This document shows, piece after piece, positions 1 to 7,259 of a stretch of 10,332 nucleotides of DNA. The notes under the pieces are model-generated. The model worked only from the letters and a program-made list of their open reading frames with translations, was not told the DNA's origin and ran no database searches. Both the position numbers and the translations under genes were made by a program. The DNA comes from Bacteroidota bacterium. GTDB taxonomy: Bacteria; Bacteroidota; Bacteroidia; Chitinophagales; Chitinophagaceae. The stretch spans positions 1-10,332 of the forward strand of contig JAKAJX010000195.1 of the NCBI GenBank assembly GCA_021824855.1, given 5' to 3'. The first letter of the stretch is position 1, and every line of letters begins with the position of its first letter.

Positions 1-543
1 TGAAGTAGCATTGGCAGGTGTATATAGCGAATCTAAAATATAGTCTTCTGTTTTCACTATTTGCATAGTTTCTGTATTATAATATTTCCATTCGCCATGC
101 TTTACGCTATAAGATTGTACTTTAATAACTTTCCTTTCAACTTTATATGGATCAAAAAGATCGGGTACATCAATTGTATCGTACTTCTTTTTCGGATCAA
201 TAGCTAACCAGCTTTCTTCATGTTCTGGCCGGCTTCGATAAAAATATTCTTGTTTCCCATTTTTCTCGCCCCATGCATAATTTTCAATAGCTAATAAATC
301 TCCTTCTAAAGAATATTTTCTCCATTTTCCTTCTCGTTTATTATTCTTAAAAATTCCTTCTTCTTCAAATCCCGGTTCTCCACGCAATTCATCCACATGA
401 ATAACCCATTTGCCTTGTTGTTCTCCTTTTAAATCGGTGCAATTCAATGTATCGCCATTGCTTAATAAACGGTAAGTTTTGCATTGTGCATTTGCCTCAA
501 AATATAATGCAACAAACAATAGCGTAAGTAATAAAAGTTTCAT
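1..543 (-). CDS. Exported MORN-like repeat protein, 3' end outside window
   Basis: Read on the minus strand from an ATG at 543, the frame stays open for 181 codons to the window edge, so the C-terminus is missing. The first 20 residues form a classical signal peptide (Lys2, Leu-rich core, cleavage after A-N-A before Gln20), so the product is exported. Cys21 does not sit in a good lipobox. The mature part has repeated G-K-W / G-E-W-x-Y-Y type elements (about residues 43-45, 73-77 and 151-156), with D-G-D-L-like turns between them. This pattern resembles the MORN-variant repeats of the YwqK/toxin-antitoxin-repeat family that are common in Bacteroidota. The molecular function of such proteins is generally unknown. 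The gene is divergent from the GH13 gene, and no functional link between them is evident. The identification rests on repeat pattern only. Confidence 0.8.
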   Translation of the reverse strand, partial: MKLLLLTLLFVALYFEANAQCKTYRLLSNGDTLNCTDLKGEQQGKWVIHVDELRGEPGFEEEGIFKNNKREGKWRKYSLEGDLLAIENYAWGEKNGKQEYFYRSRPEHEESWLAIDPKKKYDTIDVPDLFDPYKVERKVIKVQSYSVKHGEWKYYNTETMQIVKTEDYILDSLYTPANATS

Positions 544-647
544 TGCGGCATCTTTCTATAAAAATACTGGTTAAAAATATAGATAATGGTAAAAACACCC
601 ATTTTTAACATGGAATATAGAATGTGTTTATTTTACACATTAGTTTG

Positions 648-655
648 TATTTTTG
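648..655 (+). promoter_or_regulatory. Candidate -7 element for the GH13 gene
   Basis: TATTTTTG matches the Bacteroidota -7 consensus TAnnTTTG exactly and lies 19 bases before the ATG at 675. A degraded -33 (TTTA at 627-630) sits 17 bases upstream of it. If it is used, transcription starts near 660, which rules out translation from the upstream in-frame GTG at 624. Confidence 0.4.
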
Positions 656-674
656 GTATCTAAAACTTTTGATT

Positions 675-2012
675 ATGCGATTGCTTAAAAACATGCTAAC
701 GGTAATTGTGATATTTTCTTTTCAAATATCATACGCAAGTGATACAGCCAAAATTGATGGACATCCGAAATGGATTTTACAAGGAAATATTTATGAGGTA
801 AATGTTCGTCAGTATACACCCGAAGGAACGTTGAATGCATTCTCTAAACATTTAACCAGATTAAAAAATATGGGTGTACAAACTTTATGGTTTATGCCTA
901 TTAATCCAATTAGTAAAGTGGATAGAAAAGGCACATTGGGAAGTTATTATGCTGTAGCCGATTATACAGCTATAAATCCCGAATATGGAACTTTAAATGA
1001 TTGGAAGGAAATAGTTAAAAAAGCACACGGAATGGGAATGAAAGTAATTATAGATTGGGTGCCTAATCATACAGGAGCTGATCATTATTGGTTAAATAAA
1101 CATCCCGATTTTTATGTAAAAGATAAAAGTGGAAATGCCATGATGGCTGCCGATTGGGCTGATACACGAAAACTAAATTATGCTAATGCAGAATTGCGTG
1201 ATACTATGATTGCCCAATTAAAATATTGGATTAAAGTTTCTGATATTGATGGTTTTCGTTGCGATGTTGCCGGCGATGTTCCTGATGATTTTTGGAAAAG
1301 AGCAATTGGTGAATTGAAAAAAATGAAAAATATTTTTATGTTGGCCGAAGGCGATAAACCAGAGCTGAATAAAGATGGTTTTGATGCAACCTACTCTTGG
1401 TTCGATTTTGCACTTTATAAACAAATTGCTAAACAACAACGTAAAGCATCCGATTTTGATAGTGCTCTTTTGAGAACCAATACATTATTTCCAGCTAATT
1501 CGTTACGCATGTTTTTTACCAGCAACCACGATGAGAATAGTTGGAATAAAGCCGATTATGCAACTACTCCAGGAGAAATTCACGCACCTTTTGCAATAAT
1601 GACGCAAACTATTCAGCGTAGTGTGCCATTAATATATAGCGGTCAAGAGGAACCATTTTTGCGTGCTATTCGGTTTTTTGATAAAGACACTATTAATTTT
1701 AAAAATTATGCAAGAGAAAAATTTTATACAACATTATTACATCTTCGAAAAAATAATCCTGCTTTAGCCGCCAATGCTGAATTTAAGAAATTAAAAGTAG
1801 GTAATGAAGATGCAGTATATGCTTATTTAAGGCAAAGCGGAAAGAATAAAGTAGTAGTAATTTTAAATTGGAGTAACAAAAATGAAACTATAAAGATGAA
1901 TGATGCCAATTTATTAGGCGATGTGTATAATGTTTTTGAACATAAAAAAGAAAAATTAACTGCTAAACCTTGGGCAATAAAGCCTTGGGGTTATGTGGTG
2001 TATACCTATTAA
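675..2012 (+). CDS. Exported GH13 alpha-amylase-family glycosidase
   Basis: Protein of 445 aa. It should hydrolyse alpha-glucosidic bonds in starch- or glycogen-derived glucans after export. All four conserved GH13 regions are present: D-W-V-P-N-H at 127-132 (region I), G-F-R-C-D with nucleophile Asp197 (region II), acid/base Glu225 in L-A-E-G (region III), and N-H-D at 284-286 with Asp286 as transition-state stabiliser (region IV). The residues from about 365 on form the usual small beta domain. The start at 675 gives a signal peptide (R-L-L-K-N, hydrophobic core, cleavage after I-S-Y-A). The frame is also open from a GTG at 624, but that would put an extra hydrophobic stretch in front of the signal. 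No lipobox is seen, so a periplasmic or secreted location is likely. There are no SusC/SusD-like partners in the window. Exact specificity (alpha-amylase, neopullulanase or maltogenic) cannot be told from sequence. Confidence 0.9.
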   Translation: MRLLKNMLTVIVIFSFQISYASDTAKIDGHPKWILQGNIYEVNVRQYTPEGTLNAFSKHLTRLKNMGVQTLWFMPINPISKVDRKGTLGSYYAVADYTAINPEYGTLNDWKEIVKKAHGMGMKVIIDWVPNHTGADHYWLNKHPDFYVKDKSGNAMMAADWADTRKLNYANAELRDTMIAQLKYWIKVSDIDGFRCDVAGDVPDDFWKRAIGELKKMKNIFMLAEGDKPELNKDGFDATYSWFDFALYKQIAKQQRKASDFDSALLRTNTLFPANSLRMFFTSNHDENSWNKADYATTPGEIHAPFAIMTQTIQRSVPLIYSGQEEPFLRAIRFFDKDTINFKNYAREKFYTTLLHLRKNNPALAANAEFKKLKVGNEDAVYAYLRQSGKNKVVVILNWSNKNETIKMNDANLLGDVYNVFEHKKEKLTAKPWAIKPWGYVVYTY

Positions 2013-2041
2013 ATAAAAAGTAAAAGCTTTTATATTATTTG

Positions 2042-2075
2042 AATAAGCTGCCTTAACAGGCGGCTTATTTTTTTT
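2042..2075 (+). terminator. Rho-independent terminator of the GH13 gene
   Basis: An 11-bp stem (AATAAGCTGCC with GGCGGCTTATT, one T-G wobble) closes a 6-nt loop TTAACA and is followed by an unbroken run of T ending at 2075. It begins 29 bases after the GH13 stop codon. Confidence 0.85.
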
Positions 2076-2142
2076 CCAAGAAATGGATGAAAACTCTCAA
2101 ATTAGAACTATACGTTCCTGCGATAAATTTTCAAGTGATTGA

Positions 2143-2160
2143 TTATCAGTAGTCTGATAA
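2143..2160. other. Short perfect hairpin in the leader of the small exported gene
   Basis: TTATCAG and CTGATAA form a perfect 7-bp inverted repeat around a 4-nt loop TAGT. It lies in the 166-base gap between the GH13 terminator and the small gene at 2242. No T run follows, so it is not a classical terminator. It could be an operator-like dyad or an mRNA hairpin. No other clear element is seen in this gap. Confidence 0.3.
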
Positions 2161-2241
2161 AGTAAACTTATTTGGTACAATTATGGAATTATTGATTATG
2201 GTTCTATAAAAATCCAATTCTGTACTATAAAAACTTGTGTT

Positions 2242-2499
2242 ATGTTATCTAAATTAAAACTAAATATTGCATTTGTAATAGTAGCTATTTCTTTAGCAGC
2301 AATTACTGCACCGTATACCAATATGTTTGGTAAACATTATAATAACCGATTAGATTATACTTGCTGTAAAGGAGATCAATTATATATTCATCATTATTAC
2401 ACAACTCAATTTTTTTGGGTAGATGTGAATAAGGGATATACCGTTGAAGCGATAGGTAAGCCTACCCCCAATGGCTGTAACATTCAATGTAACGATTAG
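2242..2499 (+). CDS. Small exported cysteine-containing protein, unknown function
   Basis: Protein of 85 aa that I do not recognise. It starts at an ATG and has a basic N-terminus (K4, K6) followed by a hydrophobic segment at about residues 8-22, so it is exported or anchored by its N-terminus. The rest is polar and aromatic-rich, with four cysteines: the pair C41-C42 and C79-x3-C83 near the end. An even number of Cys in an exported protein suggests two disulfides (inference). It stands alone between the GH13 terminator and a strong hairpin at 2535-2561. I see no consensus promoter or ribosome-binding site. The signal-like N-terminus and paired cysteines argue for a real gene, but it is short and has no recognised family. 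Confidence 0.6.
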   Translation: MLSKLKLNIAFVIVAISLAAITAPYTNMFGKHYNNRLDYTCCKGDQLYIHHYYTTQFFWVDVNKGYTVEAIGKPTPNGCNIQCND

Positions 2500-2534
2500 T
2501 TACTGCGATTGTTTTGATGTGAATGGTTCTTGTG

Positions 2535-2561
2535 AACCTCCGGTTAATTAAGCCGGAGGTT
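2535..2561. terminator. Strong dyad in a convergent gap, candidate terminator
   Basis: AACCTCCGG and CCGGAGGTT form a perfect 9-bp stem around the loop TTAATTAAG. It lies 35 bases past the small gene (2499) and 15 bases past the end of the converging minus-strand gene (2577), where a shared terminator would be expected. Neither strand has a long T run after the stem, so termination is inferred from position and stem strength. Confidence 0.5.
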
Positions 2562-2576
2562 ATAGATTTGCTGCAA

Positions 2577-3701
2577 CTATTTTTGTGAGATAATAATATT
2601 TCTTTCTTTTAAATGATTCATTGCGTAATTAAAGCAGGTGGCATCTTTTCCTACAAGTTCGGGTGGAAATACCCCTTTTTCTGTAAAAAGCTTTTTGGCA
2701 ATTAAATTAACAGCAGCAGTACAAGTATAGCCTGTTGTTCTGCTCATCGATGATATTTTTGTAGCGGCATCGTATCTGTCAAGTAAATTATATTCAAATC
2801 TTACTTTTTCTTTATTTTTTTCACCTTCCACAATAACTTTTAATACCGTTAATTCTTCTTCTTCTGCTTCTAATTTCCAATCTTTAAACAATATGGCCGA
2901 TGTAAAATCTAAAGGAGAAATGGTTGTGTTTTCTTTTATGCTTATTTTTTCATCACTAAAAAAGCCAGCTTCTTTAAGTGCAATAATTAAATCAATATGT
3001 CCGGGGTATCGTAAAGTTTGCTCTTTTATAGAAGGAATATGTGGCATGGTTAATAGAATGCTGCGTAAGCCATCGGTATTAAATGCTTCTAAAGTTCCTA
3101 TTTCATCAAAATAAATATGTCTTCTATCGGTTAATGCGGGTTTACTAATTATTAATCCATTTTCCTTTAAGCGAGCGGGTCTTGTGTATTCTTCAATAAC
3201 ATCAACAGGCGAAAAAGGTGCTTTATATTCAAAAGGCTTTTTTCGTAATTTGGGTAATCCGCCAACATAAAACTCAAAATTTTCAATTGTCATTTCTTCA
3301 TTTAATCTTCCTAAAATTAAATTAGGAATACCCGGAGCTACACCAATATCGGTAATAACGGTTACGTTTTTTTCTTTAGCCAAATTATCTAACTGCAGAG
3401 CATTTTCGGGGAAGAAAGAAATATCTGCCACATTTTTTTCGCACTCTATCACTGTTTTTAAAGTCTCAAATCCCATAAACCCGGGAACAGCGGTAACTAC
3501 CAAATCGAAATTGTGCAGCCATTCTTTATATTGAGCATATTGCTTTAAATCTACTTTTTTTGTTTGGATAGAAGGATTTCTTTCGTTTAAAATTTTGAGG
3601 TTTTGTTCATTCATGTCAAATGAAGTAATATCAAATGACGCTGCTAAATCTAATGCTATAGCTCGCCCAACCATACCACTGCCTAAAATTGCAATTTTCA
3701 T
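2577..3701 (-). CDS. Saccharopine / lysine 6-dehydrogenase family oxidoreductase
   Basis: Protein of 374 aa, a usual length for the single-domain members of this family. The N-terminal Rossmann fold begins at residue 1 with M-K-I-A-I-L-G-S-G-M-V-G (GxGxxG at 7-12). Asp29 at the end of the second strand suggests NAD rather than NADP preference. Further family blocks are D-I-G-V-A-P-G (118-124), Y-V-G-G (145-148), L-R-Y-P-G-H (230-235), R-T-T-G-Y (321-325) and G-V-F-P-P-E (343-348). The overall arrangement recalls bacterial lysine 6-dehydrogenase and saccharopine reductases, which handle the lysine-saccharopine-allysine interconversion. The frame is open 27 codons further upstream, to 3782, but this would overlap the divergent pyrF start and precede the Rossmann strand, so the ATG at 3701 is chosen. 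Reaction direction and exact substrate are not determined by sequence. A link to the glutaryl-CoA dehydrogenase at 5989 is inferred. Confidence 0.85.
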   Translation of the reverse strand: MKIAILGSGMVGRAIALDLAASFDITSFDMNEQNLKILNERNPSIQTKKVDLKQYAQYKEWLHNFDLVVTAVPGFMGFETLKTVIECEKNVADISFFPENALQLDNLAKEKNVTVITDIGVAPGIPNLILGRLNEEMTIENFEFYVGGLPKLRKKPFEYKAPFSPVDVIEEYTRPARLKENGLIISKPALTDRRHIYFDEIGTLEAFNTDGLRSILLTMPHIPSIKEQTLRYPGHIDLIIALKEAGFFSDEKISIKENTTISPLDFTSAILFKDWKLEAEEEELTVLKVIVEGEKNKEKVRFEYNLLDRYDAATKISSMSRTTGYTCTAAVNLIAKKLFTEKGVFPPELVGKDATCFNYAMNHLKERNIIISQK

Positions 3702-3746
3702 ATTTGGTGTTTTAATGAATTGATTTGATGAATGGATAAATTTATG

Positions 3747-3776
3747 TTGAAATTTTTTAACTGCATTGTATTTTCG
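3747..3776 (+). promoter_or_regulatory. Candidate Bacteroidota promoter for pyrF
   Basis: TTG at 3747-3749 is separated by exactly 19 bases from TATTTTCG at 3769-3776, one mismatch from TAnnTTTG. This matches the Bacteroidota -33/-7 layout and is the best pair in the 79-base divergent gap. Transcription would start within a few bases of the pyrF ATG at 3781, so the mRNA would be nearly or fully leaderless. Confidence 0.4.
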
Positions 3777-3780
3777 CAGC

Positions 3781-4593
3781 ATGAATAAAATGCAATTAAT
3801 AGAAAAAATTCAACAAAAAAAATCTTTTCTCTGTATAGGATTAGATACCGACATTCAAAAAATTCCTAAACATTTGCAAACAACCCAACATGCTGTTTTT
3901 GAATTTAACAAGGCAATTATTGATGCTACGAAAGATTTTTGTGTGAGTTATAAAATTAATACTGCATTTTATGAATCGCAAGGTTTAAAAGGATGGGAAG
4001 CAATGGAGCAAACCTTGCAGTACATTTCATCTGAGCATTTCACCATTGCCGATGCTAAGCGTGGCGATATTGGTAATACATCTGCTCAATATGCTAAAAC
4101 ATTTTTTGAAACTTTGCCATTTGATGCAGTTACAGTTGCTCCTTACATGGGTGAAGATAGCGTTAAACCATTTTTAGAATATACCAATAAAACAACCATT
4201 TTATTGGGTTTAACTTCTAATAAAAGCGCCAATGATTTTGAGTTGCAAAAAATAGGTAACAATTTTTTATACGAGAAAGTATTGCAAACTGCCATTTCTT
4301 GGGGCACTGAAAATAATTTAATGTTTGTAATTGGTGCAACACAAGCAAGTGAACTGGCAAATATTAGAAAAATTATTCCGAATCATTTTTTATTAGTACC
4401 CGGTGTGGGAGCACAAGGTGGTAGTTTACAAGAAGTAAGTAAATATGGAATGAATAAAGAAGTGGGCTTATTGGTAAATGTTAGTCGCTCAATTATTTTT
4501 GCAAGTGATGGTGAAAATTTTGCCGAAGAAGCTGCAAAAGTTGCTCGTCAATATCAAATAGAAATGAGTAATTATTTAGAAGAATATTTATAA
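3781..4593 (+). CDS. pyrF: Orotidine 5'-phosphate decarboxylase
   Basis: Protein of 270 aa, the length of the larger (type 2) OMP decarboxylases. It catalyses the last step of de novo UMP synthesis, decarboxylating OMP, in the cytoplasm. Near the N-terminus is the family strand F-L-C-I-G-L-D-T-D. The catalytic block D-A-K-R-G-D-I-G at 91-98 carries Asp91, Lys93 and Asp96. The phosphate-binding loop V-P-G-V-G-A-Q-G-G is at 206-214, and Arg236 in N-V-S-R-S completes the phosphate site. The frame is open from a TTG at 3766, but the ATG at 3781 gives the usual N-terminus; an ATG at 3790 is an alternative. It is divergent from the dehydrogenase at 3701 and ends tail to tail with the dicarboxylate carrier, overlapping it by 6 bases. 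No other pyrimidine gene is nearby. Confidence 0.95.
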   Translation: MNKMQLIEKIQQKKSFLCIGLDTDIQKIPKHLQTTQHAVFEFNKAIIDATKDFCVSYKINTAFYESQGLKGWEAMEQTLQYISSEHFTIADAKRGDIGNTSAQYAKTFFETLPFDAVTVAPYMGEDSVKPFLEYTNKTTILLGLTSNKSANDFELQKIGNNFLYEKVLQTAISWGTENNLMFVIGATQASELANIRKIIPNHFLLVPGVGAQGGSLQEVSKYGMNKEVGLLVNVSRSIIFASDGENFAEEAAKVARQYQIEMSNYLEEYL

Positions 4594-5829
4594 GGGTGAA
4601 TGTGGAGTAGCATGCAAAAATTCATTCTCACTTTTTGCAATGATTAAGGTAGCAGCTCCATTCCCAATTAAATTAGTTATGGCTCTTGCTTCGCTCATAA
4701 ATTTATCAATTCCTAATAAAAATGCCAATCCTTCTATCGGAATTTTATGCAGTGCCGCTAAGGTAGTAGCTAATGTTATAAAGCCGCTTCCCGTAACACC
4801 TGCAGCGCCTTTTGATGTAAGCATTAAAATTAATATAATCATTAATAGTTCTCCAAAACTTAATGGAACATTATATAACTGTGCTATAAAAATAACAGCC
4901 ATTGATAAGTAAATAGATGTACCATCTAAATTAAAAGAATAGCCGGTGGGTATTACTAATCCAACTACCGATTTGCTGCATCCCATTTCTTCTAATTTTT
5001 TCATCATAGATGGAAGGGCAGCTTCGGAGGAGGAAGTGCCTAATACAATCAGCAATTCGTCTTTAATTTCTTTTAAGTAATGCCAAATATTTATTTTATA
5101 ATATCTTAAAATACTTCCCAGAACTACAAAAACAAATACGATACAAGTAATATAAATACAGCCCATTAATTTAGCCAATGGAATAAGTGTATGTAAACCA
5201 AATTTTCCAATAGTAAATGCCATTCCGCCAAAGGCTCCAATAGGTGCTAAATACATAACATATTTTAATGCAAGAAAAACGTAGTGAGCTATTTTTTCTA
5301 AAAAGCGAATTATTATTAAGCGTTGTGAAATATAGTTTATAATAATTCCAATTACAATAGCGGCTAATAAAACTTGTAATGTAAGATTTGCTTCAAAAAA
5401 TTGTATCCAATTAAAATGCGTACTTGCTGCCTCTGTAAACTTCGAGGCATCACCGGCTTGTAAATTTGTTTTTTCAATTTTGCCGGGTTCAAAAATGTAT
5501 CCAACAGCAATGCCAATACATAAAGAAAAAGTTGTAACAATTTCAAAATAAATTAATGCCTTAATACCAATTCTTCCTACTTTTTTCAAATTTCCAATAC
5601 TACTAATGCCTAACACAATGGTGAGAAAAATAATTGGATTAATAAATAACTTGATAATGTCTACAAAATATTTGCCCAAAAAATCCATCTTAATAGCCGT
5701 TGACGGATAAAAATGTCCCAATAATATGGCAGCAATAATAGCTATTAAAACATAAAACGTTAAATGGGTAATAACCGCATGCCACCATAATTTTTTAGAA
5801 CCTAATTGATGTTGGTTTACCAAATGCAT
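4588..5829 (-). CDS. dctA: Dicarboxylate/cation symporter of the DAACS family (DctA-like)
   Basis: Protein of 413 aa, slightly shorter than typical DctA (about 430). It is an inner-membrane carrier expected to import C4-dicarboxylates such as succinate, fumarate or malate with protons or sodium. The N-terminal two thirds hold six hydrophobic helices. The family hallmarks follow in order: serine-rich hairpin G-T-S-S-S-E-A-A-L-P (264-273), G-Y-S-F-N-L-D-G-T-S (296-305), hairpin 2 S-K-G-A-A-G-V-T-G-S-G-F (339-350), and the helix-8 binding block D375...R382..T385-N386...N390. The P-T-G-Y-S-F-N-L-D-G-T form and G-T-S-S-S-E favour DctA over GltP-type glutamate carriers. The substrate remains inferred, and glutarate or other diacids are possible. 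The start is the ATG at 5829. The gene converges on pyrF, and their stop codons lie in one TTATAA. Confidence 0.88.
   Translation of the reverse strand: MHLVNQHQLGSKKLWWHAVITHLTFYVLIAIIAAILLGHFYPSTAIKMDFLGKYFVDIIKLFINPIIFLTIVLGISSIGNLKKVGRIGIKALIYFEIVTTFSLCIGIAVGYIFEPGKIEKTNLQAGDASKFTEAASTHFNWIQFFEANLTLQVLLAAIVIGIIINYISQRLIIIRFLEKIAHYVFLALKYVMYLAPIGAFGGMAFTIGKFGLHTLIPLAKLMGCIYITCIVFVFVVLGSILRYYKINIWHYLKEIKDELLIVLGTSSSEAALPSMMKKLEEMGCSKSVVGLVIPTGYSFNLDGTSIYLSMAVIFIAQLYNVPLSFGELLMIILILMLTSKGAAGVTGSGFITLATTLAALHKIPIEGLAFLLGIDKFMSEARAITNLIGNGAATLIIAKSENEFLHATPHSPL
4613..4639. terminator. Weak hairpin just past pyrF, inside the carrier gene's 3' end
   Basis: TGCAAAAA and TTTTTGCA form a perfect 8-bp stem around an 11-nt loop, starting 20 bases after the pyrF stop and lying within the last codons of the opposing gene. 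The stem is AT-rich and the T run belongs to the stem itself. A role as a weak bidirectional terminator is only a possibility. Confidence 0.25.
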
Positions 5830-5885
5830 GTTAGATAGTTGGGGTTATGTATAATCATTTTTCCTTTAAAATAAATATACACTGA

Positions 5886-5919
5886 TTTGATGAAGGCTGT
5901 ATGCTTCGCATTAAATTTG
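5886..5919 (+). promoter_or_regulatory. Candidate promoter of the gcdH run
   Basis: TAAATTTG at 5912-5919 is a perfect TAnnTTTG -7 element. TTTG at 5886-5889 could be the -33, but the 22-base gap is slightly longer than the usual 19-21. It would give a leader of about 65 bases before the ATG at 5989. Confidence 0.4.
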
Positions 5920-5988
5920 TTGATTCGATAGCGGCAAATTTTACAAGCATAAAAAATTATTAGTATCAAATTTTAAATTTTAAATAAT

Positions 5989-7173
5989 ATGGCTGTTAAA
6001 GCAGATTTATTTCAATCACCCGATTATTATTTATTAGATGAATTATTAACCGAAGAACATAAAATGGTTCGAGACGCTGTTCGTAGTTATGTAAAACGAG
6101 AAATATCTCCAATTATCGAAGAGTATGCGCAGCGTGCCGAATTTCCGCAGCAAATTGTAAAGCAATTGGGCGAGTTGGGATGTTTCGGACCTACAGTTCC
6201 CGTTCAATATGGTGGTGGTGGTTTAGATTATATTAGTTATGGATTAATGATGCAAGAATTAGAACGTGGCGATAGCGGCATTCGTTCTACCGCAAGTGTT
6301 CAGGGAAGTTTGGTCATGTTTCCAATTTATGCGTATGGCAGCGAAAAACAAAAAAATCACTATTTACCCAAATTGGCAAGTGGCGAAATGCTGGGTTGTT
6401 TTGGTTTAACCGAGCCCAATCATGGCAGCGACCCATCCAGCATGTTAACCAATATTAAAGATGCCGGTGATTATGTTATTTTAAATGGTGCTAAAATGTG
6501 GATTAGCAACGCACCGTTTGCAGATATTGCAGTGGTATGGGCAAAAGATGAAGCCGGTGTTATTACAGGATTAATTGTTGAAAGAGGTATGGAAGGGTTT
6601 TCTACTCCTACCACCCATGGTAAATGGAGTTTACGAGCCAGTGCTACCGGCGAATTAGTGTTTGATAATGTAAAAGTTCCGAAAGAAAATATTTTACCAA
6701 ACGTAAAAGGACTGAAAGGTCCATTAGGTTGTTTAACCAAAGCTCGTTATGGTATTGCATGGGGAACAATTGGTGCAGCAATGGATTGTTACGATACGGC
6801 TTTACGCTATGCCAAAGAAAGATATCAATTTGGTAAGCCTATTGCAGGTTTTCAATTGCAACAAAAAAAACTTGCCGAAATGATAACAGAAATTACTAAA
6901 GCTCAGTTATTGGTTTGGCGTTTGGGTGTTTTAATGAATGAAGGAAAAGTTACTCCGCAACAAGTAAGTATGGCTAAAAGAAATAGTTGCGAAATAGCAG
7001 CAAATATTGCACGAGATGCACGCCAAATGTTAGGCGGAATGGGCATTACAGGAGAATATAGTATTATGCGGCACATGATGAATTTGGAGAGTGTTATTAC
7101 TTATGAAGGAACACACGATATTCATTTATTGATTACCGGAATGGATGTTACAGGATTAAATGCGTTTAAATAA
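5989..7173 (+). CDS. gcdH: Glutaryl-CoA dehydrogenase (acyl-CoA dehydrogenase family)
   Basis: Protein of 394 aa, the normal length for bacterial GcdH. This FAD enzyme oxidises and decarboxylates glutaryl-CoA to crotonyl-CoA and CO2 in lysine and tryptophan catabolism, passing electrons to ETF. Acyl-CoA dehydrogenase blocks are L-G-C-F-G-L-T-E-P-N (135-144), the R-Y-Q-F-G-K-P motif near 278-284, M-L-G-G-M-G-I at 347-353, and the catalytic base Glu373 in T-Y-E-G-T-H-D-I-H. Glutaryl-specific residues are kept: Glu92, Arg99 and Ser100 in G-I-R-S-T-A-S-V-Q correspond to the carboxylate-binding Glu/Arg/Ser of the human enzyme, and R-H-M-M-N-L-E precedes the catalytic loop. This separates it from short-chain acyl-CoA dehydrogenases. 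It heads a same-strand run with the genes at 7260, 7606 and 8199. A cluster of repeats begins at its stop codon. Confidence 0.92.
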   Translation: MAVKADLFQSPDYYLLDELLTEEHKMVRDAVRSYVKREISPIIEEYAQRAEFPQQIVKQLGELGCFGPTVPVQYGGGGLDYISYGLMMQELERGDSGIRSTASVQGSLVMFPIYAYGSEKQKNHYLPKLASGEMLGCFGLTEPNHGSDPSSMLTNIKDAGDYVILNGAKMWISNAPFADIAVVWAKDEAGVITGLIVERGMEGFSTPTTHGKWSLRASATGELVFDNVKVPKENILPNVKGLKGPLGCLTKARYGIAWGTIGAAMDCYDTALRYAKERYQFGKPIAGFQLQQKKLAEMITEITKAQLLVWRLGVLMNEGKVTPQQVSMAKRNSCEIAANIARDARQMLGGMGITGEYSIMRHMMNLESVITYEGTHDIHLLITGMDVTGLNAFK

Positions 7174-7230
7174 TGTGCAGATGAGCGGATGTGAAAATGT
7201 GCAGATGAGTGGGGTGCAAATATGTAGATG
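7173..7230 (+). repeat. Left repeat cluster of the four-helix-bundle element
   Basis: The 16-mer ATGTGCAGATGAGCGG at 7173-7188 recurs at 7197-7212 with one change (T for C), a period of 24. Between them is ATGTGAAA. A decayed third unit (GGTGCAAAT, ATGTAGATG) ends at 7230. The first base of the first unit is the last base of the gcdH stop codon. Confidence 0.8.
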
Positions 7231-7259
7231 AAAAAAAGGATTAAAAAATTATTTTGATT

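Noticed and set aside
1218..1439. Minus-strand frame inside the GH13 gene
   Set aside because: It is fully inside a gene with all catalytic motifs on the other strand. Its composition is what the complement of coding DNA gives.
3702..3782. 27-codon N-terminal extension of the saccharopine dehydrogenase-like protein
   Set aside because: It would overlap the pyrF start and precede the Rossmann strand, which in this family starts at or near residue 1. It lies in the divergent promoter region.
4640..4912. Plus-strand frame inside the dicarboxylate carrier gene
   Set aside because: Its hydrophobic appearance is a complement effect of the membrane-helix codons of the real gene on the minus strand.
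7173..7230. CRISPR array
   Set aside because: There are only two good repeat copies with an 8-base gap, no spacer-sized unique sequence and no cas genes. The mirrored copies across the gene do not fit an array.
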